In this document: one piece after another, positions 48,971-61,519 of the stretch
How the letters are laid out: the number at the start of each line of letters is the position of its first letter
Position numbering within the stretch: the first letter of the stretch is position 1
Assembly: GCA_964059195.1 (NCBI GenBank)
Contig: CAXKWD010000001.1
Span: 159,948,532-160,012,531, forward strand
Direction of reading: 5' to 3'
DNA from: Ectobius pallidus
Lineage: Eukaryota > Arthropoda > Insecta > Blattodea > Ectobiidae
Length of the DNA: 64,000 nt
Notes under the pieces: model-generated
Database searches by the model: none
What the model saw: only the letters and a program-made list of their open reading frames with translations
What the model was told of the DNA's origin: nothing
Translations under genes and position numbers: made by a program

Positions 48971-51707
48971 ACTCACAGTGCAAGATGGAATTTCTCTCCT
49001 ATGACTGATTACCCTTAATGAAAGACATTTACATCATATACAGTATTGTGAGGCATTCTAATTTAGGAAGTTTGTGACTGGGTTTCCCAGTGGCAGAGAT
49101 ATTTAATCTCCTGAAATATTCATATTTTATGAGTTTTTAAAACTATTTAGGCCTACTCAGAAATTACTCAAATTCTAGAGATTAATTCTTTTTGCAAATG
49201 TAAACTATAAAGTTCTTAAAACTGAGTGTGAATACTAAATTAAAGTAGTGAACGTGCAGAAGCACATGTGTTATTTATATAAAAAAATTAAGATAAAGGA
49301 ATTTTTTACATTAAGCCTAATCGAGTATTTTTTTGTACTCTTCTTTCTTCTTTCTCTGCATTAAAATAATCTATGGTAATTTATTTATTTCTGTGACCTC
49401 CTCTCAACTAATAAACGTATTTTATTTATTATTTGGGACAAAGAAAATTAGTCCCTTTTTGACAGAAGCAGAGAATTTTGTTGTTTATATATTATATAGA
49501 AAAATGCAGTCAACAGCTCTTCCCAGCCCCTTCTTTCACAAAAAGCTTGCTAAAATAAGACCAGACTTTCGAATAACCTGCAAAATGGCACATAGGGCAT
49601 AGGGCACGTGGCTAATGAAAGCTTCCAGTAGCCAATTGTTGCAACAAACTGCCACTTGCTGTGTTCAGTTTTAAGTATTATCTTTGAGCTGCTATCTGCC
49701 AGAATGAGCACATATGTACACTATCTGTTCGATCAGTGATATAGTACCAAAAGTTTTGTGTGTTTATGAAAAATTTTGCTTCAAACTTGACTGAAATTTA
49801 CAAACACATTTCTAATGCTTTTCCAAGCATACCAGGAAACTGACTTAAATAAGAAAATTTCATTATTGCCATAGCGAAAATTTAGTATCTAGGATCAGAG
49901 TCAAACATGGAAAACTGATTTTGCTGATTCAAGATAATAGAATATTAAATTTAAATTACAAAACAACAAAAATTCATGAATAGAAATAAAAGTACACAAA
50001 TTCGAAAGTTGAAGTAAAAATAATGCGTGAACTTACATTTCAAATATTTCTCAATTGATTCTTGAGTAGATGTGGTAGAAAACATATTTCAAACAAGTTA
50101 GAAATACTTCGGTCAAGAATTTTATTTTTTAACATTTTGTCATTTTTGTAAATCACGACATTTTCAGGTCCCTAGTGAACAGAAAAAGATAGAATATGAA
50201 CCAGTGAAGATCCCACTAGAAGAAACTAGAAGAAACTAGAAGAAACTGGTCAGGGAAAGAGATTCATGCAGGTCTTAATTTAACTGTTTGAAAATCTCTG
50301 AAGAAATGGACACCAAATGGCATCAATTTTTGGCCAAATAAGTTGCATGACAACAAATTCATTGATGTGTTTTGTTGAATCATGAGAATCTATCAGGAAG
50401 TATTCCCCATTATTATTATTATTATTATTATTAATATTATTATTATTATTAATACATACTTAAGGAACTACAATAAGATCATAGCATGAAATGCAATTTG
50501 TGTTTAGAGCTATGATGCTACAAACAAAATGCCAGAGGTTGAGGAAAGGGTCTCTTCGAATGAAAAAGGCAGATCGCCAAGAAGAACAAGTCAAATGACA
50601 ATTTGTTGCTGAGAACTTGTAACAGATTGCTTTCAACACCATGGTATGTTCTATATTTCACTTGAACATATCTTTAAGTTTCATAGTTCAAAATTGAGTC
50701 ATGAATTTCATAAATCTTACTTCATTCCAGTCGGAAAAACTAGTTACAAAATTACTGACACAGTAGTCTAGGAATCTTCTCAACAGTATGAGAAATTCGG
50801 AAATATTTCTCTTGTAAATTTTGTAAGCATTGGCAATATTATTTGGAGCTGAATTTTATTTTGTATAAATACTAAGTTCCCCACACCAGTACTTGTTTTT
50901 GCCATTTGCAAAGGCTGACATAAATCACAAAAATAGGGAATGTAGAGATCAATCTTTCTGAATATTACTCAGTGGGGAAGTGTTACACAGTAATGCACTG
51001 ATCCATTCACTGGTTTATGATAAAAGCAAGCAAATTATAACTCTTCTCTAAGTAAGGATATGAACAGTTTTTATTGAGCAGAGTAATCACTCGGTACTGT
51101 AGGCTACTGTTTCCTATTATTAGTCCATTCTATTACTAAGGAGGTTAGAAACAAAATAACACATGAGCAATATTAGTACAAGGGAAAATGGGTAACACAA
51201 GAGCATTCCTCTCTTGTTTTGTGAATTAATGAGAAGGAACTGTAGCAATATGACTAGACAATATAACCAGAAAAATCAGATATAAAAACTATTAAAAGTG
51301 TCGTCTTATATAACTCTAAGAAAAAATTAAATTAAATAAATAACTGAAATGTGTATATTTTAAATGTATTATAAACAAGAATAATGAAATAACGTACTTA
51401 ACATTCATATAGAACACTGGTGTAAAGAAAAATGGGCAGATATAGACTTAACCGAGCAAGGCAAGCAAAAATCAGGATGGAGTGGAATATACTCAGCAAA
51501 ATAGTTTAATTATGGTGCATTTCATAAGCATGAAAGAAAATAAATTTTTATCACATTCCTTAGTTCTTAAAGAAATGGTCTTGTGAGCAAAAGATAAATG
51601 TAAATCCTCCACTATATTAATGATATTTGTACCGCGTCTCTAAGTCCGCGTCATTTCTCTTAATTTATTACAGAGAAAATATAAATAATACATCTTTCAT
51701 ATATATA
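48971..51707 (-). other. Intron; no gene recognised, (TTA)n microsatellite
   Basis: AT-rich intron. A (TTA/ATT)n tract lies at about 50410-50452, and three copies of AGAAACTAGA/AGAAACTGG lie at about 50220-50250. Confidence 0.55.
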
Positions 51708-52420
51708 CAGTAGAACCCCGATAATTCGAGCTAATTGGGGCTGAGGCTACCTCGAATTACAAAAAACTCGGATTATACGGAAATTTCACTAAATAAATGG
51801 GTAAATCGCAAATAAATGTTTAATGAGCACAATAATGGTTTAAATAATAAATAAATAAACAATATAGTAGGCCTACATACCTGTGTTACGCCTGTATGTA
51901 TATATTGTCAAACATTTCCAATTTGCTACATCGGCATCCTTTAAGGATTAAGTAATTGTCTGACCCTTAATGGAGTGGAACGGGAAAGCGATGCTACTAG
52001 GAAAACACTTTTAATTACCATTGTAGGGATTACTGTAACAATACAGTATTCTTTTCTGAAAGGATGGGGAAATATGCACTGTACAATTGATTGACACGAG
52101 GTCCCGACAAAGAAAAATCGAACCTAACGGTTTCTGTCAATCTGTAATAGGAATGCATTAGCAGTCTGAAGCCAAGGTTATTTCTGTGTATTATGAACAA
52201 AAACCCTAAGTGGGACAGTTTTACCTGCATTTTTGTACATGGAAAAATTGAAAGAAAGCTCAAAATGTAACACATTCGGAAGTGCGTAAAACTTACTTGC
52301 GTACACCATATAAAAACGGGATTTTACTCTAGTTTTATGGAAAATTTTAATTTTCTTAAGACCAGCTCGAATTACACGGAACCTCGAAATACTGGGGCTC
52401 GAATTACCGAGGCTCTACTG
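51708..52420. mobile_element. Tigger/pogo-like MITE
   Basis: CAGTAGAACCCCGATAATTC at 51708 and the inverse of the right end (CAGTAGAGCCTCGGTAATTC, complement of 52401-52420) form inverted termini. Both ends carry additional inner AATTCGAG/CTCGAATTAC words. The CAGTAGAACC.CG.TAATTCGA form is characteristic of pogo/Tigger ends. TA precedes the left end, but the right flank reads TG, so the target duplication is not intact. The interior (about 600 bp) has no transposase. Confidence 0.85.
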
Positions 52421-52432
52421 TGTATGGATATA

Positions 52433-52706
52433 TATGTCACATTAAAGAGGAACTCAAATGGTTTTGTTTTCAATGTATGGTTTAACAATGACTCAATATG
52501 GGAACCATGTATAACTAGGCATAACAACCTCTTCGTTCTATGCTTCAGATTTTCTGGATTTTGTAGTAAAGGTACACAACCTTTGATGTATCCCCACAGG
52601 AAAAAGTCATAGGGAGTATTATCTGGGAAATCATCTTTACAAAACGCCAACTGTACAACAGTAAAATCCAAACAAAACCATTTAAGTTCCTCTTTAATAT
52701 GACATA
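52433..52706 (-). mobile_element. Deleted mariner-like element with transposase scrap
   Basis: 37-bp inverted arms, 52433-52469 and 52670-52706, differ at only two positions; they carry TTAAAGAGGAACT and AAATGGTTTTGTTT. Between them the minus strand (about 52640-52480) encodes DNTPYDFFLWGYIKG and further on VIHGSHIESL. These resemble the end of mariner/Tc1-type insect transposases, with the usual D..P.DFFLWGYLK motif and a GAHIEHL-like C-terminus. The element is therefore a 274-bp internal-deletion derivative keeping its ends and the last part of the gene. It sits 12 bp from the Tigger-like MITE. Confidence 0.75.
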
Positions 52707-55107
52707 CAAATGAAAACTGTATCATTTGTAGTTTTTGTGTAAGAAAATAAGAAAAGTGTTACCGGACTTTAGGGACAAAACCTACTTTGATTGTTTATGC
52801 CTTACAGGTTTTTACCTATTTATGTAATACAATTGAATTCTAATAAATATGTACATCTTGATAAATATATTATATATAATGATGATGGAACTAAGGTAAT
52901 AATTAATTTTTAAATTTTGCCTGAAAAATCAATATAGATTGAATTTTATCGTACTGTAGTTTCTAAGAAAAGCATATTACTCAATATCAAAATTTTTATA
53001 GGATTAAACTTCAATAATTAGATTCTTTCTATATCATATGATTTTTTCTCTTCACTCACATTATGACGAGTCACCAGTTTACCAACTTTCGACTTATTAA
53101 TGAAAATGTTATGTGATGATAAACTACACTACTCTAATGAATGTATCATGACTTTCTTGCCAGTGTATTACAGGTAATTTTGAACGTATGAATTTTTATG
53201 CACCCCATAACATTGATTTATATGTAAGTAAAGCAAAAGTGTTTTTATTTTTTTACTATTACATCAAAGTGATTCAATATGCTCCATTGTTGTTAATACT
53301 TTATTTTTATTTTTTTAGTAGTGGAATGATTAAAATCAGGAGGGAAATCAATGCCTTGACAAAATTTTTTTTTTTTTTTTGGTAACCACAAATCCCATAT
53401 CCCATTTTGCCTGACTGGAGACTGAACCCAGTAGCACAGCAAAATGCCAATGAATAAACATTTCAGTAAAGGTCAGTTCAAAATTGAAGAATATTTGGTA
53501 TAAATTTGAGTTCTGGCATCTTTCCTATGACTTAATAAAGAACGGAGTCCTATGAAGCATTATAGCACACTAATATAAATTCTAGTAACTTATGTCCAGT
53601 TTTAATAAATAACAAGGTTAATATGGAAGTTCAGTTTAAGATCAATAAAATATAAGTATGTTTCTCTGAAAAAACAATCAAAATGGAACTTACATCTCAA
53701 TTATTAAGTTAAAATTATTTAATTTTAAAGTGCACTAAAGTTTAAACTTTTCACAGAATTCTTAGCTTATGGTGATTATATATTTTACAATACATTCTTG
53801 ATAAAATGCAAATTGAAAATGCTACATAATATGAACAAATAGGGTGAAATATCTACAACGTACAGTACTGGAAAACTACAAAGTGTAACATCCAAGGTGC
53901 AGATTAAGAAATAAGAATTAAAATAATGAATTACGTTAATGATATTATAATGCAACTCACGTGGCACATAAACAAGCACGGTTGCAACATATATGCCTGA
54001 GTCCAGCTTAGTAAATGAAAAGTTAAAAAAAAGAAAACAATGTTAGAAAATCTGTATTTAGTAAAGATAGAAAGGGTGATACCAAAACTTGCTCTTGTTT
54101 GATTTTGTACACACACATAAAGTGAAACAACACATAGTTTATAACACTTAACTTCATGAAAGATCATGCCACTCTGTTTATTGACTTTATCAAGAATACT
54201 ACATAATGTATAAGGTGGAAATTTTCATGCTAACGTAAATACAAAGATTATATAACAGTGCCATATATATTTTTTTATTTATATTGTAACGAAAGATTTA
54301 TGTATGTTTCTTCTTTAAAGTTGAAATATCAGAAATAGGTAGTGCTTTAGTTAAAAAAATTACTTCATGCAGGGACTCCCTTTTAAAGTAAAAGTTTCCA
54401 TAAGTTTCCGTTGATTCTGACAAGCTAAGAATATGACATGATCCTGAAAATTTAATATTCTTTCGCCAAACAGTTAGAACAAATAATGTCACAAATCTGG
54501 TACTACTAAAAATGTGGGGCTCTTATAAGCTACAATTTGTTGACAAGTCTTTTAGATCTTTAAAAATATTTCAGGGTATAGCATTCTCCCGACCTCCCCC
54601 TCTCAAATATATACCTGGAAATATGAATATACAGCAGTTTAATACATAAAAATGTTTTCTAGAAAAAAAAAATACTGTGTTCAAATTTATACTGAAAATA
54701 CGAAATTATTCTTACCTAATATTGATACCAAATAGTGTCACCAACAGGTAATACTAAAATAATTCCCAGAAAAAAGTTATATAAAATATGAGAGCAGAAT
54801 TAATATGAACAAATTCTTACAATGAAAATGTCGGAATTCAGAATACATCTTAAGCATTAGGTACATCACAAAATCATAATAAAGTATTAAAATATGTCAG
54901 CTAATTTACTGTAGCACTGTTACGGGTGAAATTTCTGATGGTCCTCATCGTATCACAAAATCAGACTATTTTCTCCCGGATTTTTAGACAACAGTATAAG
55001 TGCAATATTCACTGGTGTCTTTCTGTAAGAATATAATCAATCAAGAGCAAGTTGAGACAGCAGCAATTTAGGTCAAAGTAGCCCTATAGAAGTTAAGTAT
55101 AACTAAC
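52707..55107 (-). other. Intron; no gene recognised
   Basis: AT-rich intron. On the minus strand near 53430-53445, GGGTTCAGTCTCC loosely resembles a B box. A T-run lies at about 53366-53381. No exon with supported splice borders was seen. Confidence 0.55.
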
Positions 55108-55671
55108 CTGTTCAGGGCTAGGATCCTGTGTATTTGGTGTTATTGGAATAGGCACGTTCTGATACGTATGTTTTGTTGATTTATTACCAAGCAGTTTTCT
55201 TGGAGCTGGGACTGGTGGAATAACCCTATCCATCCTCTGATTCTCGTTGCTATTACTATTAATTTCTTCACTGCTATTATTATTAAGTTCACTCCTGCTA
55301 TCACTCACAGCCTCTTGAGCACTTGACTTTGAATCTGGTGAATTTTCTTTAATAGGCATGCTATGAAGTTCGAAAGTTTGTGATTTATAAGAGTTGCCAT
55401 CCACTTCAGATGATAACAACCTTTCACTTTGGTCTTTTCTACGCAGTCTCATTGAGTAAAACTGGGGCTGCCCAGCATGGGAGCCATGCTTATTGGTGCG
55501 CGTTTGTAATGTGCTAAACCTATTTTTTGGTAAATGAGTCACACTCTGAGATCGGTTGTTGAGGTGCGGACCAACATGACTGCGTGTAGATCCATAGCCA
55601 GAAGAGCCATACTGACTGAGTTGACTTGATGGTCTACTAGTGGCAATTGCATTAAAACTGGCAGGTGCAGA
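55108..55671 (-). CDS. Internal exon, cytoplasmic-tail-like region with SH3 and YxN motifs
   Basis: The acceptor TGTGCTTGCAG (ending at 55672) and the strong donor CAG/GTTAGT (donor at 55107) bound a 564-nt exon of exactly 188 codons, phase 0 at both ends. The peptide is Ser/Asn-rich and largely disordered. It starts SAPASFNAIATSRPSSQLSQ, then YGSSGYGSTRSHVG, then a basic patch SMRLRRKDQSERLL (about 73-86). Near the end, PPVPAPRK (152-159) is a class-II-type SH3 ligand and HTYQNV (168-173) gives a YxN Grb2-type SH2 motif. It ends DPSPEQ. There is no globular domain or membrane segment, so I infer intracellular signalling tail of a receptor encoded further right. An exact copy of its first 60 bases and acceptor lies at 57507-57585. 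Confidence 0.85.
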
Positions 55672-55964
55672 CTGCAAGCACACAAGACACATGCAAGCGC
55701 ACACGTTCAAAAAAACAAGCACAAACAAAAAAACCATGCACAAATCATAAACAAAACTCAAGTTTACACATTAGAATTCACTAAAGCCAAGGATGAAATA
55801 ATATTTGAATAACCATGATCATAGTATGAATGGAATGAAACATTTCAAAGTGAGATAGCTTATAAATAATTTATAAAGTGGTGAAACTAAAATTATATAC
55901 TGGTCCTCTCTTATCAGAGCAGATACAGCTCAGATCAAAGAAAAAAATCTCCTTCATATATTAC
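55672..55964 (-). other. Intron sequence
   Basis: Intronic DNA upstream of the 55-kb exon on the minus strand, including its acceptor region (55672-55689, later duplicated). Confidence 0.6.
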
Positions 55965-56485
55965 TAGCATGTGCCCGCGATAATTATTTCAAAAATTAAA
56001 AATTAAGAGCATAATAGTAAAATCATTATATTTATTAACACCTAAATCACGTGGACTACATACCACGATTAGATAGCATCGTCTGGTAAAAGCGACCTCA
56101 GATTCGAGTTTCTTGGCCCAGAAAACCTATGTATAGTGAGATTCGTCCAAATAAAACAACGTTTGACCATATTTAGGGCTTACAACATTCAAGCGATCGC
56201 GAAAGTTTTATTTTCAAGATATGACAAATATAGCCAAAGCCAACTGTAATTGATTTGACATTGAAATGTATATCTGAAAACTTATGTTTTGAAAACGCAC
56301 AAAATGCACGTTTTTTGCCCGTTTTTCACTCATAACTCACGAACGAAAACTAAAATTAAAATTCCGGCTTGGAGGTGCATTTTCCGACCCTTCAGCCCAC
56401 CTATGTTTAAAATTTCAGATCTCTGCGTTCAGTAGATTTCGCTGGACATCGAGGACAATTCCTTTTATTAATACAGATAATATGA
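55965..56485. repeat. Dispersed retroelement-like repeat, copy 1
   Basis: It shares an ordered series with 57043-57506: TGCCC(G/A)C..., GATAATTA, AAAAATTAAGA, TTATATTTATTA, a TCAAGATATGAC/CCAAGTTATGAC motif and AATTGATTT. Inside, TTCGCTGGAC and CGACCCTTCAGCCCACCTAT resemble 3' regions of RTE-like elements. Confidence 0.6.
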
Positions 56486-56670
56486 ATTATAATGATACCT
56501 TCTCTAATTTGTCAAACATCCATTTCATTTAATCCAAACCCACCTGATACAACTGGCAACAATATGTTCTGTGAATTTGTTTGGATAATTCTGTGTAAAA
56601 AGGGGTTAAGTATTTTCAAAAACATTTAATTTTTGGCAGTTAAAATCAGAATTTTTCAAAATCCTTTCTT
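56486..56670 (-). other. Intron sequence between repeats
   Basis: AT-rich intronic DNA; nothing recognised. Confidence 0.5.
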
Positions 56671-56785
56671 ATGAAACGAAGGTACTGTCAAAATTCCAAG
56701 TCTCTACCTGTTATAGTTTAGGCTGTACGTTGATTCCTGTCATTCAGTCAGTCAGTCAGGACAAAGCCTTTTATATATATAGAGA
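56671..56785 (+). mobile_element. RTE-like non-LTR 3' tail, copy 2
   Basis: Close match to 27391-27505, with (CAGT)n extended to about four units (CAGTCAGTCAGTCAGGACAA) and a terminal TATATATATAGAGAT. It lies between two related repeat copies (55965-56485 and 57043-57506) and may belong to the same family. Confidence 0.65.
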
Positions 56786-57042
56786 TATTAAAATAATAAA
56801 AAGTGCTTGTAAAATAGCATGCTATTAAGAAGGAAAGTGCTGTCTAGAGCTTACAACAAGGTTATGAATTGTATTTAGATGACTGTAGAAAATTAAATTA
56901 TAAATATTTAAATTAGAAAATTAAACCAACCAAACTAAAACACAAAATATCTTAAACTCTAGGGAGCATAACTCTAAAACTGTTTACACACACATAATAT
57001 CCTTGAAAAAGAATGCTAGTCATCTGCTATTTATAAATTGCT
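56786..57042 (-). other. Intron sequence between repeats
   Basis: AT-rich intronic DNA; nothing recognised. Confidence 0.5.
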
Positions 57043-57506
57043 AGCAGGTGCCCACAGCTTCGCCCACGATAATTAATTCAAAGATTAAAAATTAAGAACA
57101 AAATAATTAAAACATTATATTTATTACACTTAGACGTGAATCATTCATAAACTAAACAATTAACAATTATAATGAAACAGCTAAACATCTGGCTTTCGAA
57201 TGGATTCCACGATTTGAAAGCGCCGCTTGGGAAAAACACCCTCACATTTGAGTTCCCTGCATAGTGAGTTCTGTCTAAATCGATTGAAGTTTGCCCATTT
57301 AGGCCTACATTCATTATCCCTCTTCCATCTATGTTGAAAATTTTAGATGGCTGCATGCCTTGACATTATAAAGAAATGAATCGACCAGGGTGAGCTCACA
57401 GAATCGAAATGATTGATAATTCCATGTGATATATTGAAAAAGTCGCAATGCTTTTATTTCCAAGTTATGACAAAAAAAAAAGACAAAACCACCTGCAATT
57501 GATTTA
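57043..57506. repeat. Dispersed retroelement-like repeat, copy 2 (truncated)
   Basis: GCTAGCAGGTGCCCACAGCT and TTCGCCCACGATAATTAATT at the start are typical of arthropod retroelement ends. The repeat matches 55965 onward and breaks off at 57506, exactly where the copied exon piece begins. Confidence 0.6.
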
Positions 57507-57567
57507 ACTGACTGAGTTGACTTGATGGTCTACTAGTGGCAATTGCATTAAAACTGGCAGGTGCAGA
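57493..57567 (-). pseudogene. Copied 5' part of the 55-kb exon; possible cassette exon
   Basis: 57507-57585 is identical to 55611-55689 over 79 bp: 18 bp of intron with the acceptor and the first 61 bp of the exon. On the minus strand it reads SAPASFNAIATSRPSSQLSQ and then, in adjoining repeat DNA, LNQLQ up to CAG/GTGGTT. A 75-nt exon from 57567 to 57493 would thus be phase 0 at both ends and could be inserted before the genuine exon. Most likely it is a non-functional copy; use as an exon is conjecture. Confidence 0.6.
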
Positions 57568-57585
57568 CTGCAAGCACACAAGACA

Positions 57586-60007
57586 TATTTCTCCTCAATT
57601 GTGTTAAGACATACTTCAGTCAACTGCTACTTGTAACTGCATATCCTGCTCACATTCAAATATGTGTCATTTAGTGTCTTAATGTTTACTAAACATACTG
57701 CATTTATGTGAGTGCAGTGCACTAAAAATAAAGAAATGAACCTCATGTATGATGGTTTCTTACCTCACATGTTTTACTTTACATATCAGTACTCTTAACT
57801 TCTTTATCAAATAATCATTTCATCCCTGGTTTTGACACAGAATTATAAAATAAGAACATTCCATTAGACAACAGTGAAACCTGTTAACAGTGTTTACAAT
57901 ACTGAAACAAAAATTTCAAAGGGTCAAAATGTATGCAATCACACTAAAGTACTGATTTTAAATAATGCTTTATAAAATACTGAATCTCAGGAATTGCAAT
58001 AAAAATAATATATCTTAAAAAAATAGGTGAAAGGTTAAGGAAATCATGTCAAACTCAAATTAAAAAATTGCTTTATTATAATAAAATTAATTCAGGTATC
58101 TTTGTGCAGAGTTCTATTGGTACTGGTATTGAAAGATTTTTACTAATGGCAACAGTATTTCCACAGATAACTGAATGAACTATATCCGTATCAGACAAAC
58201 AAATCACTTTACATATGAGAGTTTTAGGGGAAGCATTTGCTACATTCCCAGATTGGAATCCCTAACATTTTACTCTTCTACTCTGAGTACACTCCAAATC
58301 AGCCCTGGTCACTCATAAAGCAGTTTTCATGAAGTTGAGTAAACTATGGTGGTCAATCAAAGATACCTTATAGTATGCTCTACATTATTTAGGTCCATAA
58401 AATTGGCAGAGTAAAGTTTACTCTTCATGTGCAAACTATTCCCATGCCCACTTTGAATTTGAAACAGCTGATTTTCACTCCTTTCTCTATAATTATCCAC
58501 TAATCATTGCTGGCAATTAGGAATACTAATTTATTCTCTGTTGTAATTTTCATAATTAAAGGCCTTAAATAGCTGGTAGGCTTAATAGAAAGGAAAATAC
58601 ATCTACAGCACCCATAAACATAATAAAAATTATTAAAAAAAAAAGCTGTACTCTTAATTATTTTTGGCTAATCTCTTATGGGTGCATCCCCTTAATCCAT
58701 CACTAGTCGTTCTATAGAGTAATTTAATAAAAACATATTTCAAGTTGGGATTGTTACTATCTAGTTTGCGCTATGAGTATGAACCCTCTTAAACAATGCA
58801 TGACCACAGGGGGCTTCTGTTGTGTGGGCACTTAAGTATTAATATTTCATCCAGTGAAACAACGAATGACGTTATAGATACTTGTTGTTATAGATGTTAC
58901 TCTTCTTTAATGTAGATTATTCATTAAAATGGGATTTTTGTTTAATTTTTTGGAGATGTTTCGCACAAAAAAGTTTTAGGATTTACTTTGTTGGAGCAGA
59001 GTCAAATTAATCTTTACTTTTTAACTAGCAATAAAAATGCATTTAGTGATAGTGATATCTCTAGCAAAACGTGACAGTGGTAATAATTTTGGGTTCAGAC
59101 AGAGTCAAGTTTCACGTGTTCTCACATCTTCTAAAGCAAGCAGATTAAAAAAAATGACCTAGGGATGCTTAGTTTGTCAAATCCACAAGTCATTATTTAT
59201 GTGATGAGTTTCCTCAGCTGTTTGTTGACTACTTAAATTTCTGAAGTGGGCAAGTTTGACCTTAAAACACATTTCAAGGGATATTTCTCCATCAATCAGC
59301 CATTTATGACCAGTAATCTGATAGCTGAGTATGAAGTTGTTGATTAAAATTCCTTCCGTGCATAGTATGATACTGAAGAAAGTTTGATGTCCTGTTTTAA
59401 TTAATTTTTTCTAATTTAATCATTTTGTTTCTTTTATTTCATGGCTTCTTCCCCTGAAAATGGGCTGTTGAAGCACGCTTTTCTATTTGTTTTTTCCCCC
59501 TGATGATCACCATCAATTTTGTTTTTCTTGTAGTGGGCATAGTTCAGTTTGGAGCCTTTTCTTTTTGTAAATACAAAATTTACTATTAGATTTCTGATCC
59601 TTATTCTTAAGTGCATTGTTTGCCAATATCCCTTACAAAGAGCCTATGACTAATTTGGACAGTTTCAATGAAATTAGGTCTTAATTGTATTTGGAGGCTT
59701 GTCAAATGATTAGATATTGAAAACAAAAAATATTGCAGTGAAGTAAAGTTTTGTTGCTAACATGAGGATATACTAACTAACATTCTTATGGCTAGACATC
59801 CAACAAAGGAATATGGCCTACTAAAGAAATGTAGTGTCATATGCAAGCACCATTGTCTTTTGATTTGATTACAATCAGCACGGTGGTCAGTGCTCCCACT
59901 CCCACTAACCGTAAAACTCTAGCAGTCAACTTGTTGGGGAAGATTATCAGTTGCCTTTTTTTAGTACCAGTACCAATAGTTCTGATAATAAATAATTTAT
60001 ATTTTCC
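57586..60007 (-). other. Intron; no gene recognised
   Basis: AT-rich intron without supported exons. The short frame at 59616-59434 on the minus strand has no recognised domain. Confidence 0.55.
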
Positions 60008-60050
60008 TTTATTCTTTTAAAAATACTTTTGCTTTGAGATCATGGAAAAG
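60008..60050. repeat. 43-bp exact direct repeat, copy 1
   Basis: Identical to 61477-61519; both contain AATACTTTTGCTTTGAGATC and differ immediately outside the 43 bp. Confidence 0.95.
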
Positions 60051-61476
60051 TTATAAGGATGAGATTAATTAAACAAACAATGCAAACAATAAACAGCCAA
60101 AAAAAAGAAGACTTTGACATGATTAAATTTTGGATCACAAGTCAAGTAATAAAGCATCTGAAGCAAATAAAATTTACCACACAATTGTTTAGGCAGCTGG
60201 TCGCTATCAGCAAGTTTCAATAATTGAAATGTTATAATTATGAAAATTAAGGTTATATTTAGGAGATGTTATAGCTTTCTTTGAAATCATGCTTTCCTTG
60301 AACACTGGTGAAAACTCTGTCAATGTAACACCATGCTGAAATTAAACGAAAAAATTAACTTACATACAAAAATAAAGTTATTGAACAGTAGTTAGACAGC
60401 AGTTTCAAAAATAAGAGGTGGAGTGTATTGAGCCTGAGCATCGTCCTATAAGAAGGAAAATCTTTCAGCATGTGCTAAACATAAAATAATTCATTTAACA
60501 ACATTGCAACAGAACATAAGTAACATGAAGTTTCAGTTATACTAAAGTTATTAGCCTAAGAGGTGGAGAGGGAGGTGTTACATTCAGCAGACAGGAAAGC
60601 ATTGGAGGATAAGCATTCAGTTTTGTCATTGCATTGAACAGTTTGTAAGGTATAGCAGGCTGATTAAAAGCTACTGCATTATTGTTAACATAGATCGCTT
60701 TCATTAAGTCTAGGTTAAGATGCATCGGAATGAATAGAATCAGAACATGAAGTATAAAAACATTTGTCTTAGACACGTGAAAAATGTTGACATCAAAACA
60801 ATAACACCAGTAGATTTCATTTACATGTAGCTGTCCTTGGATAGGTCAACCAAATCCTAGTAGTTTCCATTTGCTTTCTAAAACAAAAATTGAAACCTAA
60901 ATTCCTCTGGAAATTCTTTGAAAGTGCAGTGCCAGTATACTATATATACAAAAGATTTGTGTATGTGTGTGTGATGAAGCCAAAATTTCAGAATTTGTTG
61001 GGCCACTTAAATGAAAACTGAAAATAAAACACAGTAGGCCTATTTATTAATGACGTCGTAATAGGTTTGTTAAAACAGCATTTGAAAAGTGCCACCAAAT
61101 GGCTGATGCATATGCACATTATCGGTTTATCAATAAAGATGTTCTAGTAGCCACAAATTCATGATTACTGACCGAACATTTCTGCACGCTTTCCCTGATT
61201 TATGTTCTGCAATAAAAGTCACCGGGTGGAAGCATATTCAGAGCCATGCGCAGTAAGCGTAATAGTGAAAACTTCCTGCACGACACCAGTCCCCATTGAG
61301 CCTGAGAAGTTTATAGCCACGAAAGCATAAAATGTGACATAAAATGTAACTGTGCTAGGGAAACCTGATTGTTAAGTTGGTAAACATGTTTCTGCAAAAC
61401 ACTAGAAAACAGCTGTCATATAAAACGCAGATTTTTAAATTTTCACACCATCTATTGGTTTAATTCTTGTACTATA
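60051..61476 (-). other. Intron; no gene recognised
   Basis: AT-rich intron between the two 43-bp repeats. No exon with splice support, RNA gene or recognisable element was seen. Confidence 0.5.
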
Positions 61477-61519
61477 TTTATTCTTTTAAAAATACTTTTG
61501 CTTTGAGATCATGGAAAAG
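61477..61519. repeat. 43-bp exact direct repeat, copy 2
   Basis: Second copy of 60008-60050 at an offset of 1469 bp. Confidence 0.95.
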
